From contig CAWDOR010000023.1 of assembly GCA_963804045.1 (NCBI GenBank), positions 97,527 to 161,526 on the forward strand: DNA of 64,000 bases, given 5' to 3'. The DNA comes from Rhodoblastus sp963804045. Its GTDB lineage: Bacteria; Pseudomonadota; Alphaproteobacteria; Rhizobiales; Beijerinckiaceae. The notes beneath the pieces are model-generated. The model made no database searches. It saw only the letters and a list, made by a program, of their open reading frames with translations, and had not been told where the DNA came from. Shown here in pieces: positions 27,866 through 36,232 of this stretch. A program made the translations under genes and the position numbers. Numbering within the stretch: the first letter of the stretch is position 1; every line of letters starts with the position of its first letter.

Positions 27866-29074
27866 ATGGCCGACATTATCGTCACCATCAACGCCGGCTC
27901 CTCCTCGATAAAATTTTCAGTCTATCAAATCGCCCAGGGCGTCCTGACCCCGCTGGCGCTCGGGCTGATCGACGGCATTGGCAATCACGCGAGCTTTTCC
28001 GCGAAGAAAACCTCGGGGGAGAAGACCGCTTTCGCCTTCGACCAGAGCCGCGGCGCCATCGATCACAAACTGGCGCTGACGGCGGTGCTCGGCTGGCTGG
28101 AAAAGGAGGAGCAGGACGCCAATGTGGTCGGCGTCGGCCATCGCGTCGTCCATGGCGGCCCCGATTTCGCCGATCCGGTCTTCGTCGACGCCGAGACTTT
28201 CGCCCGGCTCAAGGCGCTGGAGCCTCTGGCGCCTCTGCACCAGCCTTACAATCTCGCGGGAATCGAAGCGGCGGAACATGCTTTCCCCAAGGCGGCGCAG
28301 GTCGCCTGTTTCGACACCGCCTTCCATCGCCGGCACCCCTATATCGCCGACACTTTCGCGCTGCCGCGCCAATATTACGACGAGGGCGTGCGCCGTTACG
28401 GCTTCCACGGCCTGTCCTATGAATTCATCCACCGCATCCTGCGCCATGAGGAGCCGGTTCTGGCGCGCGGCCGGGTGATTGTCGCGCATCTGGGCAATGG
28501 CGCCTCGCTTTGCGCCATGCACGCCGGCCATTCCGTCGCCTCGACCATGGGCTTCACCGCGCTCGACGGCGTGCCCATGGGCACGCGCTGCGGCCAGCTC
28601 GACCCCGGCGTGGTGCTCTATCTCATGGCCGAGAAGAAGATGAGCGCCGATGAGATCACCGATCTGCTCTACAAGAATTCCGGGCTCAAGGGCATGTCCG
28701 GCCTTTCCAACGATCTGCGCGACCTCGAGGCGTCCAGCGCGCAATCGGCGAAGGACGCCATCGACTATTTCGTCTCGCGCGTGCGCCGCGAGATTGGCGG
28801 TCTCTGCGCCGTGCTCGGCGGTCTCGACTGCATCGTGCTGACCGGCGGCATAGGCGAAAACGCCGTGCGGGTGCGAAAAGCCATTCTCGAGAACATGGAA
28901 TGGTTCGGCCTGCAGATCGACATGGAGGCCAACGCCCGAAACGAGCGGATCGTTTCGGAAAAGGGCTCGCCGGTGGTGGCGCTGATCCTCAAGACCGACG
29001 AAGAGCGGATGATCGCCGCCCATACCGCCGAACTGATGGGGCTGAAACAGCCCCTGGTTCCCGCAATTTCATAA
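27866..29074 (+). CDS. ackA: Acetate kinase
   Basis: A 402-residue ASKHA-fold kinase converting acetyl phosphate and ADP to acetate and ATP, or the reverse. Signatures are VTINAGSSSIKFSVY at the N-terminus, VVGVGHRVVHGG, DTAFHRRHPYIADTFALP, HLGNGASLCAMHAGHS, DGVPMGTRCGQLDPG and VLTGGIGENAVRVR. GCAAGGGGAAAAC precedes ATG. It is the middle gene of a Pta/AckA/DUF3141 operon. Propionate or other short acids are alternative substrates. Confidence 0.96.
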   Translation: MADIIVTINAGSSSIKFSVYQIAQGVLTPLALGLIDGIGNHASFSAKKTSGEKTAFAFDQSRGAIDHKLALTAVLGWLEKEEQDANVVGVGHRVVHGGPDFADPVFVDAETFARLKALEPLAPLHQPYNLAGIEAAEHAFPKAAQVACFDTAFHRRHPYIADTFALPRQYYDEGVRRYGFHGLSYEFIHRILRHEEPVLARGRVIVAHLGNGASLCAMHAGHSVASTMGFTALDGVPMGTRCGQLDPGVVLYLMAEKKMSADEITDLLYKNSGLKGMSGLSNDLRDLEASSAQSAKDAIDYFVSRVRREIGGLCAVLGGLDCIVLTGGIGENAVRVRKAILENMEWFGLQIDMEANARNERIVSEKGSPVVALILKTDEERMIAAHTAELMGLKQPLVPAIS

Positions 29075-29083
29075 GGAACGCTC

Positions 29084-31438
29084 ATGCCCTCGACCTATAG
29101 CCCCGAACGCATTCTGCCGCGCCTGTCCGAAGATGGCGCGCTCGGCGCGGCGCAATTGACGGATATCGCCGAAATCGTCGGCGTCCACGCGCAAAAAATC
29201 GCCAGCAGCCATGGCGAAAGGGCGAAAAAAGCCTGGAAACAGGCCGAGCCGGTCATGGCCGGGATCGCCGCCCTGGCCCGGGACGGCGCCCTCGACAAGG
29301 CGCTCGACGCCTATGTCCGCGACGCCGGCCAGCGCTTCTGGATGACGCTCGACGTGCTGCGCCAGCGCGGCAACAATGACATCGAGCACGAGGCAGCCGG
29401 CACGCCGCCGGTGCTGATCTACGACTATGAGGTCGCGCTCGACGGCAAGACCCTGGCGCGGCCCTGCAATTACATTCTGTTGAAAATCCACCCGCCGGAG
29501 GGCGTCGAGACCTTCGAGTGGAAACGCCCCTATATGATCATCGATCCGCGCGCCGGCCATGGCGCGGGCATTGGCGGGTTCAAGCCGGACAGCCAGGTCG
29601 GCGTGGCGCTGCACGACGGCCATCCCGTCTATTTCGTCGCCTTCCGCCCCTATCCCGAGCCCGGCCAGACGCTGGCCGACGTGATGCGCGCCGAAGCCGA
29701 ATTCGTCGCCGAAATCCGCCGCCGCCATCCCAAGGCGCCCAAGCCGATCGTCGTCGGCAATTGCCAGGGCGGCTGGGCGACCTTGATTCTCGCCGCCGCC
29801 AATCCCGACATCACCGGTCCGCTGGTCATCAATGGCGCGCCGGTCGCGGCCTGGTCGGGCCGCAAGGGTGAAAATCCCATGCGCTACAATGGCGGCTTGC
29901 TGGGCGGCGCGCTGCCCGCCTTGCTGATGTCCGATCTTGGCGGCGGCATTTTCGACGGCGCCCATCTGGTCAGCAATTTCGAGGGGCTCAACCCCGGCCG
30001 CAATTATTTCGGCAAATATTACGACCTGTTCGCCAATGTCGAAGAGAATCGCGAGTCTTTCCTGGATTTCGAGCGCTGGTGGGGCGGCTATCACCTCATG
30101 AACGAGGCGGAAATCACCTGGATCGTGCAGAATATCTTTGTCGGCAACCGCCTGTCGCGCGGCGAGGCCAAGATCGAGCGCGGCCGCCGTCTGGACATCA
30201 AGTCGATCCGCTCGCCGATCATCGTTTTCGCCAGCCGGGGCGACAATATCACCCCGCCGCAGCAGGCGTTGAACTGGATCGCCGACACTTTCGCCGACGA
30301 GCATGAAATTCGCGTGCGCGGCCATCGGATCATCTACATGATCCATGACAAGGTCGGCCATCTCGGCATTTTCGTCTCCTCCTCCATCGCCAAAAAGGAG
30401 CACACCGAGGTCACCTCGACGCTGAAGACCATGGAGGCGCTGGCGCCGGGCCTTTACGAGATGACCATTGACGAGGAGATCGGCGAGGGCGTCGACGCCC
30501 AATTCCGCGTCTCCTTCCACGAGCGCACCATGGCCGACCTGGCCGCGATCGACGACACGCGCGACGACGAAAACTTGTTCGCCACGGTGTCGCGGCTGTC
30601 CGATCTCACCTGCGAAGTCTATGACATGCTCTGGCGTCCGGCCGTTCAGGCGCTGATCTCGCAGGAAACCGCGAGCGCCCTGCGCAAGGCCCATCCCGGA
30701 CGAACCGGCCGCCGCGCCTTTTCCGACGAAAATCCGCTGATGGGCCTGGTCCGCGAACAGGCCGCCAAGGCCGAAAGCGAACGCCGGCCCGCCGCCGCCG
30801 ACAATCCCTTCCTCGCCCTGGAGCGGCTCTGGGCCGACGGCGTGACCCAGGCCTTCGATTTCTGGCGCGACCTGCGCGACGCCGCCTATGAAACGACCTT
30901 TTTCTCGCTTTACGGCTCGCCGGCGATGCAGCGCCTCGGCGCCAGCCACGCCTGGCGCCGCGCGGTGGCCGATCCCAAGGAGCTGGCGCATCTGCCCGAG
31001 GTCGAGGCGTTGCTGCTTGGCATCGATCGCGGCGGTTTCGATGTGGCGGTGATCCGCATGCTCATCCTGATGGCGGAATCGCGCGGCAATGTCCGCCGCG
31101 ACCGTCTGGAGCGCTCGGCCAGACTGCTCGCCCATGACGAACCCTTCGCATCGCTGGGCGCCGAGAAGCGCGCGGCGCTGATCCGCGAGCAAACCATCGT
31201 TGTCGAATTCGCGCCGGACCGGGCGATCGCCACTTTGACCGCACTCCTGCCCGAGGTCGAAGACCGCGAGCGGGCCATTGAAGTGGTGGAATATGTCGCG
31301 GGCGCGGTGGAGGAAATGGAGCCCAGGACCATCGCCATGCTGCAACGGCTGCGCGCCGCGCTGGGGCTGCCCGCCCTGGCTGGGCCAACGCCGGCGGACC
31401 CGCTGCTCCAGGCCGAGATCGAGCCGCAGGAGGTCTGA
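29084..31438 (+). CDS. DUF3141 protein, PHA-synthase-like alpha/beta hydrolase
   Basis: A 784-residue protein starting 9 bases after ackA. The centre has an alpha/beta-hydrolase core with PIVVGNCQGGWATLILAAA, in which Cys takes the nucleophile place of the usual Ser, as in polyhydroxyalkanoate synthases. Further on, SPIIVFASRGDNITPPQQAL carries the acid Asp and IHDKVGHLGIFV the His. Long helical N- and C-terminal extensions flank it. The family is often encoded beside Pta/AckA or poly-hydroxybutyrate genes. Its reaction is unproven, but acyl transfer or PHA metabolism is a reasonable inference. Confidence 0.82.
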   Translation: MPSTYSPERILPRLSEDGALGAAQLTDIAEIVGVHAQKIASSHGERAKKAWKQAEPVMAGIAALARDGALDKALDAYVRDAGQRFWMTLDVLRQRGNNDIEHEAAGTPPVLIYDYEVALDGKTLARPCNYILLKIHPPEGVETFEWKRPYMIIDPRAGHGAGIGGFKPDSQVGVALHDGHPVYFVAFRPYPEPGQTLADVMRAEAEFVAEIRRRHPKAPKPIVVGNCQGGWATLILAAANPDITGPLVINGAPVAAWSGRKGENPMRYNGGLLGGALPALLMSDLGGGIFDGAHLVSNFEGLNPGRNYFGKYYDLFANVEENRESFLDFERWWGGYHLMNEAEITWIVQNIFVGNRLSRGEAKIERGRRLDIKSIRSPIIVFASRGDNITPPQQALNWIADTFADEHEIRVRGHRIIYMIHDKVGHLGIFVSSSIAKKEHTEVTSTLKTMEALAPGLYEMTIDEEIGEGVDAQFRVSFHERTMADLAAIDDTRDDENLFATVSRLSDLTCEVYDMLWRPAVQALISQETASALRKAHPGRTGRRAFSDENPLMGLVREQAAKAESERRPAAADNPFLALERLWADGVTQAFDFWRDLRDAAYETTFFSLYGSPAMQRLGASHAWRRAVADPKELAHLPEVEALLLGIDRGGFDVAVIRMLILMAESRGNVRRDRLERSARLLAHDEPFASLGAEKRAALIREQTIVVEFAPDRAIATLTALLPEVEDRERAIEVVEYVAGAVEEMEPRTIAMLQRLRAALGLPALAGPTPADPLLQAEIEPQEV

Positions 31439-31530
31439 GCTTTTCGCCGCGCTTCGGCCCATTTGCGTTCCCGCAAATGTGAATTGCGCGCACAAGGAAC
31501 GAGACAAGAGGCGCCAATTCGTTTATGTGC

Positions 31531-31544
31531 TGACCAAGTGGTCA
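31531..31544. promoter_or_regulatory. Palindromic operator upstream of the efflux operon
   Basis: TGACCAAGTGGTCA is a near-perfect palindrome (TGACCA-AG-TGGTCA) ending 16 bases before the TTG start of the HlyD/EmrA-like gene. Its size and form are typical of TetR-family operators that control EmrAB-OMF pumps. No TetR gene lies next to it in this window, so the repressor must be encoded elsewhere. Confidence 0.65.
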
Positions 31545-31560
31545 ATATCGAGGGCGCATC

Positions 31561-32658
31561 TTGAGCGAGACTTCCGCTGAGGCGCCGGCGGCCGAACCGG
31601 CGCCGGCCAGCAATGACGCTAAAAAGAGCAATGGCGCGGGCCGCAAGATCGCCCTGGCCGCGATTGTCGCGGTCGCCTTGATCGCGGCCTGGCGGTTTTT
31701 GTTCGGCGCCGACGTGGAATCCACCGACGACGCCTTCATTGACGGCCGCGCCTCCATCGTCTCGCCTCTGGTCGCCGGCGCCGTGGTTTCGCTCGACGTC
31801 GCCGACAATCAATTCGTCAAGAAGGGCCAGAAGCTGGTCGGGATCGATCCGCGCCCCTTCGAGGACGAACGCGCTCTGGCGGCGGCCACCCTGGCCTCGG
31901 CCAAGGCCCAGCTCGCCGCGCAGAGCTACGGTTTTGAAGTCGCGAAAAAGAATTTCCCGGCCCTGCTCGATCAGGCCCAGGCCCAGCTCGCCGCCGCGCA
32001 AGCGACTTTCGCCAAGGCCCAGGCCGATTACAACCGCCAGGCCGCGCTGAGCCGCCAGGCGACCTCGCAGCAGGATGTGGACGCCGCCCGGGCGGCGATG
32101 AAAAACGCCGAGGCCCAGGTCGCGAGCGCCCAGGCGCAGGTGGCGCAGGCCTCGCCCGTCCCGCAGCGCGTCGGCGAGATCGAACAGGCCGTCGGACAGT
32201 TGCAGGGCCAGGTCGGCCAGGCGCAGGCGCGCTTCGATCAGGCCGAGCTCAATCTCTCCTGGACCACGGTGATCGCGCCGCAGGACGGCTGGATCACCAA
32301 GCGCAATGTCGAAATCGGCAATTATGTCGGGCCGGGCCAGCAGATTTTCGCCATTGTCGGGACCGAACGCTGGGTGATCGCCAATTTCAAGGAGGCGCAA
32401 TTGCGCCGCATGAGGGCGGGCCAGAAGGTCAAGATCGAGGTGGACGCCTATCCGCAACTCGATCTCGAAGGCCATGTCGACAGCATCCAGCAGGGCACCG
32501 GGTCGAAATTCACCGCCTTCCCGCCGGAAAACGCCACTGGCAATTTCGTCAAGGTGGTGCAGCGCGTGCCCGTGAAAATCGTCATCGACAGCGGGCTCGA
32601 TCCCGAGCTGCCGCTGCCGCTCGGCCTTTCCGTGACGCCGAAAGTGTCGCTGAAATGA
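31561..32658 (+). CDS. HlyD/EmrA-type membrane-fusion protein
   Basis: A 365-residue periplasmic adaptor for a drug-efflux pump. One N-terminal transmembrane helix (IALAAIVAVALIAAWRFLFG), then the EmrA signature VESTDDAFIDGRAS, half of a lipoyl domain (VADNQFVKKGQKLVGIDP), a long Ala/Gln-rich coiled-coil hairpin (~100-220) and the second lipoyl half (TTVIAPQDGWITKRNVEIGN). The start is TTG at 31561, placed here because the operator ends just upstream and the frame has no earlier start. Overlaps the DHA2 gene by ATGA (32655-32658). Confidence 0.9.
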   Translation: MSETSAEAPAAEPAPASNDAKKSNGAGRKIALAAIVAVALIAAWRFLFGADVESTDDAFIDGRASIVSPLVAGAVVSLDVADNQFVKKGQKLVGIDPRPFEDERALAAATLASAKAQLAAQSYGFEVAKKNFPALLDQAQAQLAAAQATFAKAQADYNRQAALSRQATSQQDVDAARAAMKNAEAQVASAQAQVAQASPVPQRVGEIEQAVGQLQGQVGQAQARFDQAELNLSWTTVIAPQDGWITKRNVEIGNYVGPGQQIFAIVGTERWVIANFKEAQLRRMRAGQKVKIEVDAYPQLDLEGHVDSIQQGTGSKFTAFPPENATGNFVKVVQRVPVKIVIDSGLDPELPLPLGLSVTPKVSLK

Positions 32659-34232
32659 GCGAGGCGGAAAGCGCCCACGAGACCTGGAAGCCCAAGGCCA
32701 ACCCCTGGCTGATCGCGGTCGCGGTGACGCTCGCCACCTTCATGGAAGTGCTGGACACCACCATCGTCAATGTGGCGCTGCCGCATATCGCCGGCAGCCT
32801 GTCGGCGAGCAATGACGAGGCGACCTGGGCGCTGACCTCCTATCTGGTCGCCAATGGCATCGTGCTGACCATTTCCGGCTGGCTCGGCGATATTCTGGGG
32901 CGCAAGCGCTATTTCGTCATTTGCATCGCCATGTTCACCGTGTTCTCCTTCCTCTGCGGCGCGGCGACCAGCCTGTCCCAGTTGATCATTTTCCGGCTGA
33001 TGCAGGGCTTTTTCGGCGGCGGCATGCAGCCCAATCAGCAGTCGATCATTCTCGACACCTTTCCAGTGGCCAAGCGCGGCGCGGCCTTTGGCGTGGCCGC
33101 CATGGCCACCATTGTCGCGCCGGTGCTGGGGCCGACGCTCGGCGGCTACATCACCGACACCTTCGACTGGCGCTGGATCTTCTTCCTCAATATTCCCGTC
33201 GGCATTCTCGCGGTCGTGCTGGTCGTGGCCCTGGTCGAGGACCCGCCCTGGGTCAAGGCGCGGCGCAACCGCAGCATGGACTTCATCGGCCTCGGCCTGA
33301 TTTCGCTCGGTCTCGGCTGCCTGGAGATCATGCTCGACCGCGGCGAGGACGAGGACTGGTTCTCCTCGCCCTTCATCCAGATCATGGCGCTTGGCGCCAT
33401 AGCGGGAATCGTCGGCTCGATCCTGTGGCTGACCATCGCCAAGAAACCCATCGTCCATCTCGACGTGTTCAAGGACCGCAATTACGCGGTGGGCTGCGTG
33501 ATGATCGCCGCCACCGGCGGGCTGCTCTACGCCAGCGCGGTGATGATTCCGCAAATGGCGCAGCAATATCTCGCCTATGACGCGACCTGGTCGGGCCTGA
33601 TCCTGTCGCCGGGCGGCCTGATGATGATTTTCCTGATCCCGATGATCGGGCGCCTGCTCAAATTCGTCGCGGCGCGCTATCTGGTGGCGATCGGCTTCAC
33701 CATCATGGGCCTGGCTTTCCTCTATTCCAGCAATCTCGTGCAGAACATCAATTTCGGCACATTGGTGGGCATGCGCATGTTCCAGACTTCGGCGCTGGCC
33801 TTTCTGTTCGTGCCGATCAGCACGGTCGCCTATCTGACCCTGCCGCGCGAGCGCAATGGCGATGGCGTGGCTTTGTTCGCCATGTTCCGCAATGTGTTCG
33901 GCTCGGTCGGCATTTCGCTGTCCACCGCCAATGTCGCGGAGAGCGCCCAGCGCCACCAGAGCTTCCTCAGCCAATACGCCACGCCCTTCCATCAGCCCTT
34001 CAACAATCTGGTCGCGGCCACGCAGCAGACGCTGATGGCGAGCGGCCAGAGCGCCCAGGCCGCCCATGACATGGCCTTGGGGCGCATTTTGCAGACCATC
34101 CGCACGCAGGCGGCGATCATGTCCTATTCCGACACTTTCGTTTATTGCGCGCTCGCCGCTTTCGCGGTCGCGCCCCTGGCTTTCCTCATGACCGCGAAAA
34201 AAAGCGTCGCCGGACCGGGAGCGGCCCATTGA
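32655..34232 (+). CDS. DHA2-family (EmrB-like) multidrug efflux MFS transporter
   Basis: A 525-residue major-facilitator protein with 14 predicted helices. Signatures are TFMEVLDTTIVNVALPHIAG (helix 1), LTSYLVANGIVLTISGWLGD, the loop GRKRYF, and helix-5 motif C GPTLGGYITDTFDWRWIFFL-type sequence. It is coupled to the EmrA-like gene by ATGA, and the OMF gene starts within a few bases of its stop. Together they would form a proton-driven pump across both membranes. Substrates are unknown. Confidence 0.93.
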   Translation: MSEAESAHETWKPKANPWLIAVAVTLATFMEVLDTTIVNVALPHIAGSLSASNDEATWALTSYLVANGIVLTISGWLGDILGRKRYFVICIAMFTVFSFLCGAATSLSQLIIFRLMQGFFGGGMQPNQQSIILDTFPVAKRGAAFGVAAMATIVAPVLGPTLGGYITDTFDWRWIFFLNIPVGILAVVLVVALVEDPPWVKARRNRSMDFIGLGLISLGLGCLEIMLDRGEDEDWFSSPFIQIMALGAIAGIVGSILWLTIAKKPIVHLDVFKDRNYAVGCVMIAATGGLLYASAVMIPQMAQQYLAYDATWSGLILSPGGLMMIFLIPMIGRLLKFVAARYLVAIGFTIMGLAFLYSSNLVQNINFGTLVGMRMFQTSALAFLFVPISTVAYLTLPRERNGDGVALFAMFRNVFGSVGISLSTANVAESAQRHQSFLSQYATPFHQPFNNLVAATQQTLMASGQSAQAAHDMALGRILQTIRTQAAIMSYSDTFVYCALAAFAVAPLAFLMTAKKSVAGPGAAH

Positions 34233-34234
34233 CG

Positions 34235-35671
34235 ATGAAGAAGCGCGCCTCTTTCGCCCTGCTTCTGGCGCTGACCGGCTGCAACGCCGTCGGCCCGGAT
34301 TTTTCCGCGCCCGAGAGCGGCTTGCCCGAGAAGAGTTTTGTCGGCGGGCCCAGCGCCGCCGCGCCCGATCCGGCCTGGTGGGCGACCTTCCGCGACCCGA
34401 CCCTGACCGCTTTGGCGCGCGAGGTCGCCAGCGCCAATCTCGACGTCAAGACCGCGACGCTCCGCGTCGCCGAAAGCCGGTTCCAGCGCGGCGTCGCCGT
34501 CTCCGCGCAATTGCCGGGGCTGAACGGCGACGCCAAATCGACCCGCGAGCAATATTCCAACAATGGCATAGCCAGCCTGATCGGCGGCCTGGTTCCCGGC
34601 GGCTTCAAGATTCAGCCGATCACCGAGACCTTTACCGGCTTCGACGCCTCCTGGGAGGTCGATCTCTGGGGCCATGTGCGCCGTCAGGTCGAGGCCGCCG
34701 ACGCGCAGGTCGCTGCGGCCGAGGATCAGCGCCGCGACGCGCTGGTCTCGGTGCTGGCGGAAACGGCGCGCGACTATATTCAGTTGCGCGGCGCCCAGGC
34801 GCAGATCGGCATTCTCAACGACAATCTGCGCATCGCCGACGAAGTGCTGAAACTGGCAGAGGAGCGCCAGGCCAAGGGCCTGCAAAGCGCCATGGAGGCG
34901 GAAAACGCCCGGGCGCAGATGGAAGGCTGGCGGGCGCAATTGCCGCAGCTCGAACAGCAGGAATCCGAGCTGATCAACGCCCTGAGCTATCTCACCGACC
35001 AGCCGCCCGGCGCGCTGCGGAGCCGGCTCGGACGCCCGAGGAAATCGCCGTTGGCGCTGCCCGCCGTTCCCACCGGCGTCGCCTCCGATCTCGCCCGCCG
35101 CCGTCCCGACATACGCGCGGCGGAAGCGCAATTGCACGCGGCGACGGCGCAGACCGGGGTGGCCGTGGCCTCCTTCTATCCGACCGTGCAGCTCAACGGC
35201 AATGTCGGCTTCGACGCGCTCGACGCGAGCAAGCTGTGGCGGGGCTCCTCGCTGCAATATAATTTCGGCCCGAGCGTCAGCCTGCCGATCTTCGACGCCG
35301 GACGGTTGAAGAACAATCTGGAATTGCGCGAGGCGCAGCAGCAGGAAGCGGCGATTTCCTACCACAAGACGGTGTTGCGCGCCTGGCATGACGTGGTGAA
35401 CGCCATGGTGGCGCTGCGGCTGGAGAAGGCGCGCTACACCCGGCTGGCGGCGCAGCTCGATCACGCGCGCAAGGCCAGCGCCATCGCCCGCTCGCGCTAC
35501 AAGGACGGCGTGACCGAATTCATCAATGTGCTCGACGCCGAACGCACCGCCTTGACCGCCGAGCAGCAGATGACCCAGAGCGCCACGGCGCTGGGCGTCG
35601 ATCAGGTGCAATTGTTCAAGGCGCTTGGCGGCGGCTGGGAAGGGACTTTTCCAGTCGCGGCAAATCAGTAA
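34235..35671 (+). CDS. Outer-membrane efflux lipoprotein (NodT/OprM family)
   Basis: A 478-residue TolC-like outer-membrane channel. The N-terminus is a lipoprotein signal: MKKRASFALLLALTGCNAVG, with lipobox LTGC. The two outer-membrane-factor repeats follow: AWWATFRDPTLTALAREV...DVKTATLRVAESR, and AWHDVVNAMVALRLEKARY...YKDGVTEFINVLDAER, the latter a typical C-terminal repeat. ATG 34235 is chosen because it gives the lipoprotein signal; TTG at 34229 is a possible alternative. It is the third gene of the EmrAB-OMF operon. Confidence 0.92.
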   Translation: MKKRASFALLLALTGCNAVGPDFSAPESGLPEKSFVGGPSAAAPDPAWWATFRDPTLTALAREVASANLDVKTATLRVAESRFQRGVAVSAQLPGLNGDAKSTREQYSNNGIASLIGGLVPGGFKIQPITETFTGFDASWEVDLWGHVRRQVEAADAQVAAAEDQRRDALVSVLAETARDYIQLRGAQAQIGILNDNLRIADEVLKLAEERQAKGLQSAMEAENARAQMEGWRAQLPQLEQQESELINALSYLTDQPPGALRSRLGRPRKSPLALPAVPTGVASDLARRRPDIRAAEAQLHAATAQTGVAVASFYPTVQLNGNVGFDALDASKLWRGSSLQYNFGPSVSLPIFDAGRLKNNLELREAQQQEAAISYHKTVLRAWHDVVNAMVALRLEKARYTRLAAQLDHARKASAIARSRYKDGVTEFINVLDAERTALTAEQQMTQSATALGVDQVQLFKALGGGWEGTFPVAANQ

Positions 35672-35710
35672 GCCTTGCGTGGCGCGCCAAAATCGTTAGG
35701 TTGCGCCTCC

Positions 35711-36232
35711 ATGACGCAAGAAACCTGCCCCTGCCGCGCGCGCGCGGAAGAAAACGAAAAGCTCGCCTTCGCCGCCTGCTGCGGTCCTTTTCTCGCCCGC
35801 ACGGCGCAGCCGCCGACGGCGGAAGCGCTGATGCGTTCGCGCTATAGCGCCTTTGTCAAGGGCGATATCGATTATCTCCATGACACGCTGGCGGCCGACC
35901 AGCGCAAGGACTGGAGCCGCGAATCGACTGAGGATTGGGCGAAAAAATCCGAATGGCTCGGCCTCGATATTGTCGCGACCGAACAGGGCGGCGAAAGCGA
36001 CGACACGGGCGTGGTGACCTTTGCCGCGCATTTCATCCGTGACGGCAAGACGCTCAGCCACAAGGAAAAATCGCTGTTCCGCCGCGAGTCCAAGGACGGG
36101 CGTTGGGTTTTCGCCGGCGAGCTGAGCCTGAAATCGGCGCCGGTGGTGCTGGGCAAGCAGCCCGGCCGCAACGACCCGTGCCCCTGCGGCTCCGGCAAGA
36201 AATTCAAGAAGTGCTGCGGCGCCGCCGCTTAA
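35711..36232 (+). CDS. YchJ-family SEC-C motif protein
   Basis: A 173-residue protein with two zinc-binding cysteine clusters: CPCRARAEEN...CCGPFL at the N-terminus and the SEC-C motif RNDPCPCGSGKKFKKCC at the C-terminus. Between them lies the NTF2-like YchJ domain (ALMRSRYSAFVKGDIDYLHDT). SEC-C is also found at the end of SecA, where it binds zinc. The cellular role of YchJ proteins is unknown. An upstream ATG at 35675 adds 12 residues that do not match the family. Confidence 0.88.
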   Translation: MTQETCPCRARAEENEKLAFAACCGPFLARTAQPPTAEALMRSRYSAFVKGDIDYLHDTLAADQRKDWSRESTEDWAKKSEWLGLDIVATEQGGESDDTGVVTFAAHFIRDGKTLSHKEKSLFRRESKDGRWVFAGELSLKSAPVVLGKQPGRNDPCPCGSGKKFKKCCGAAA

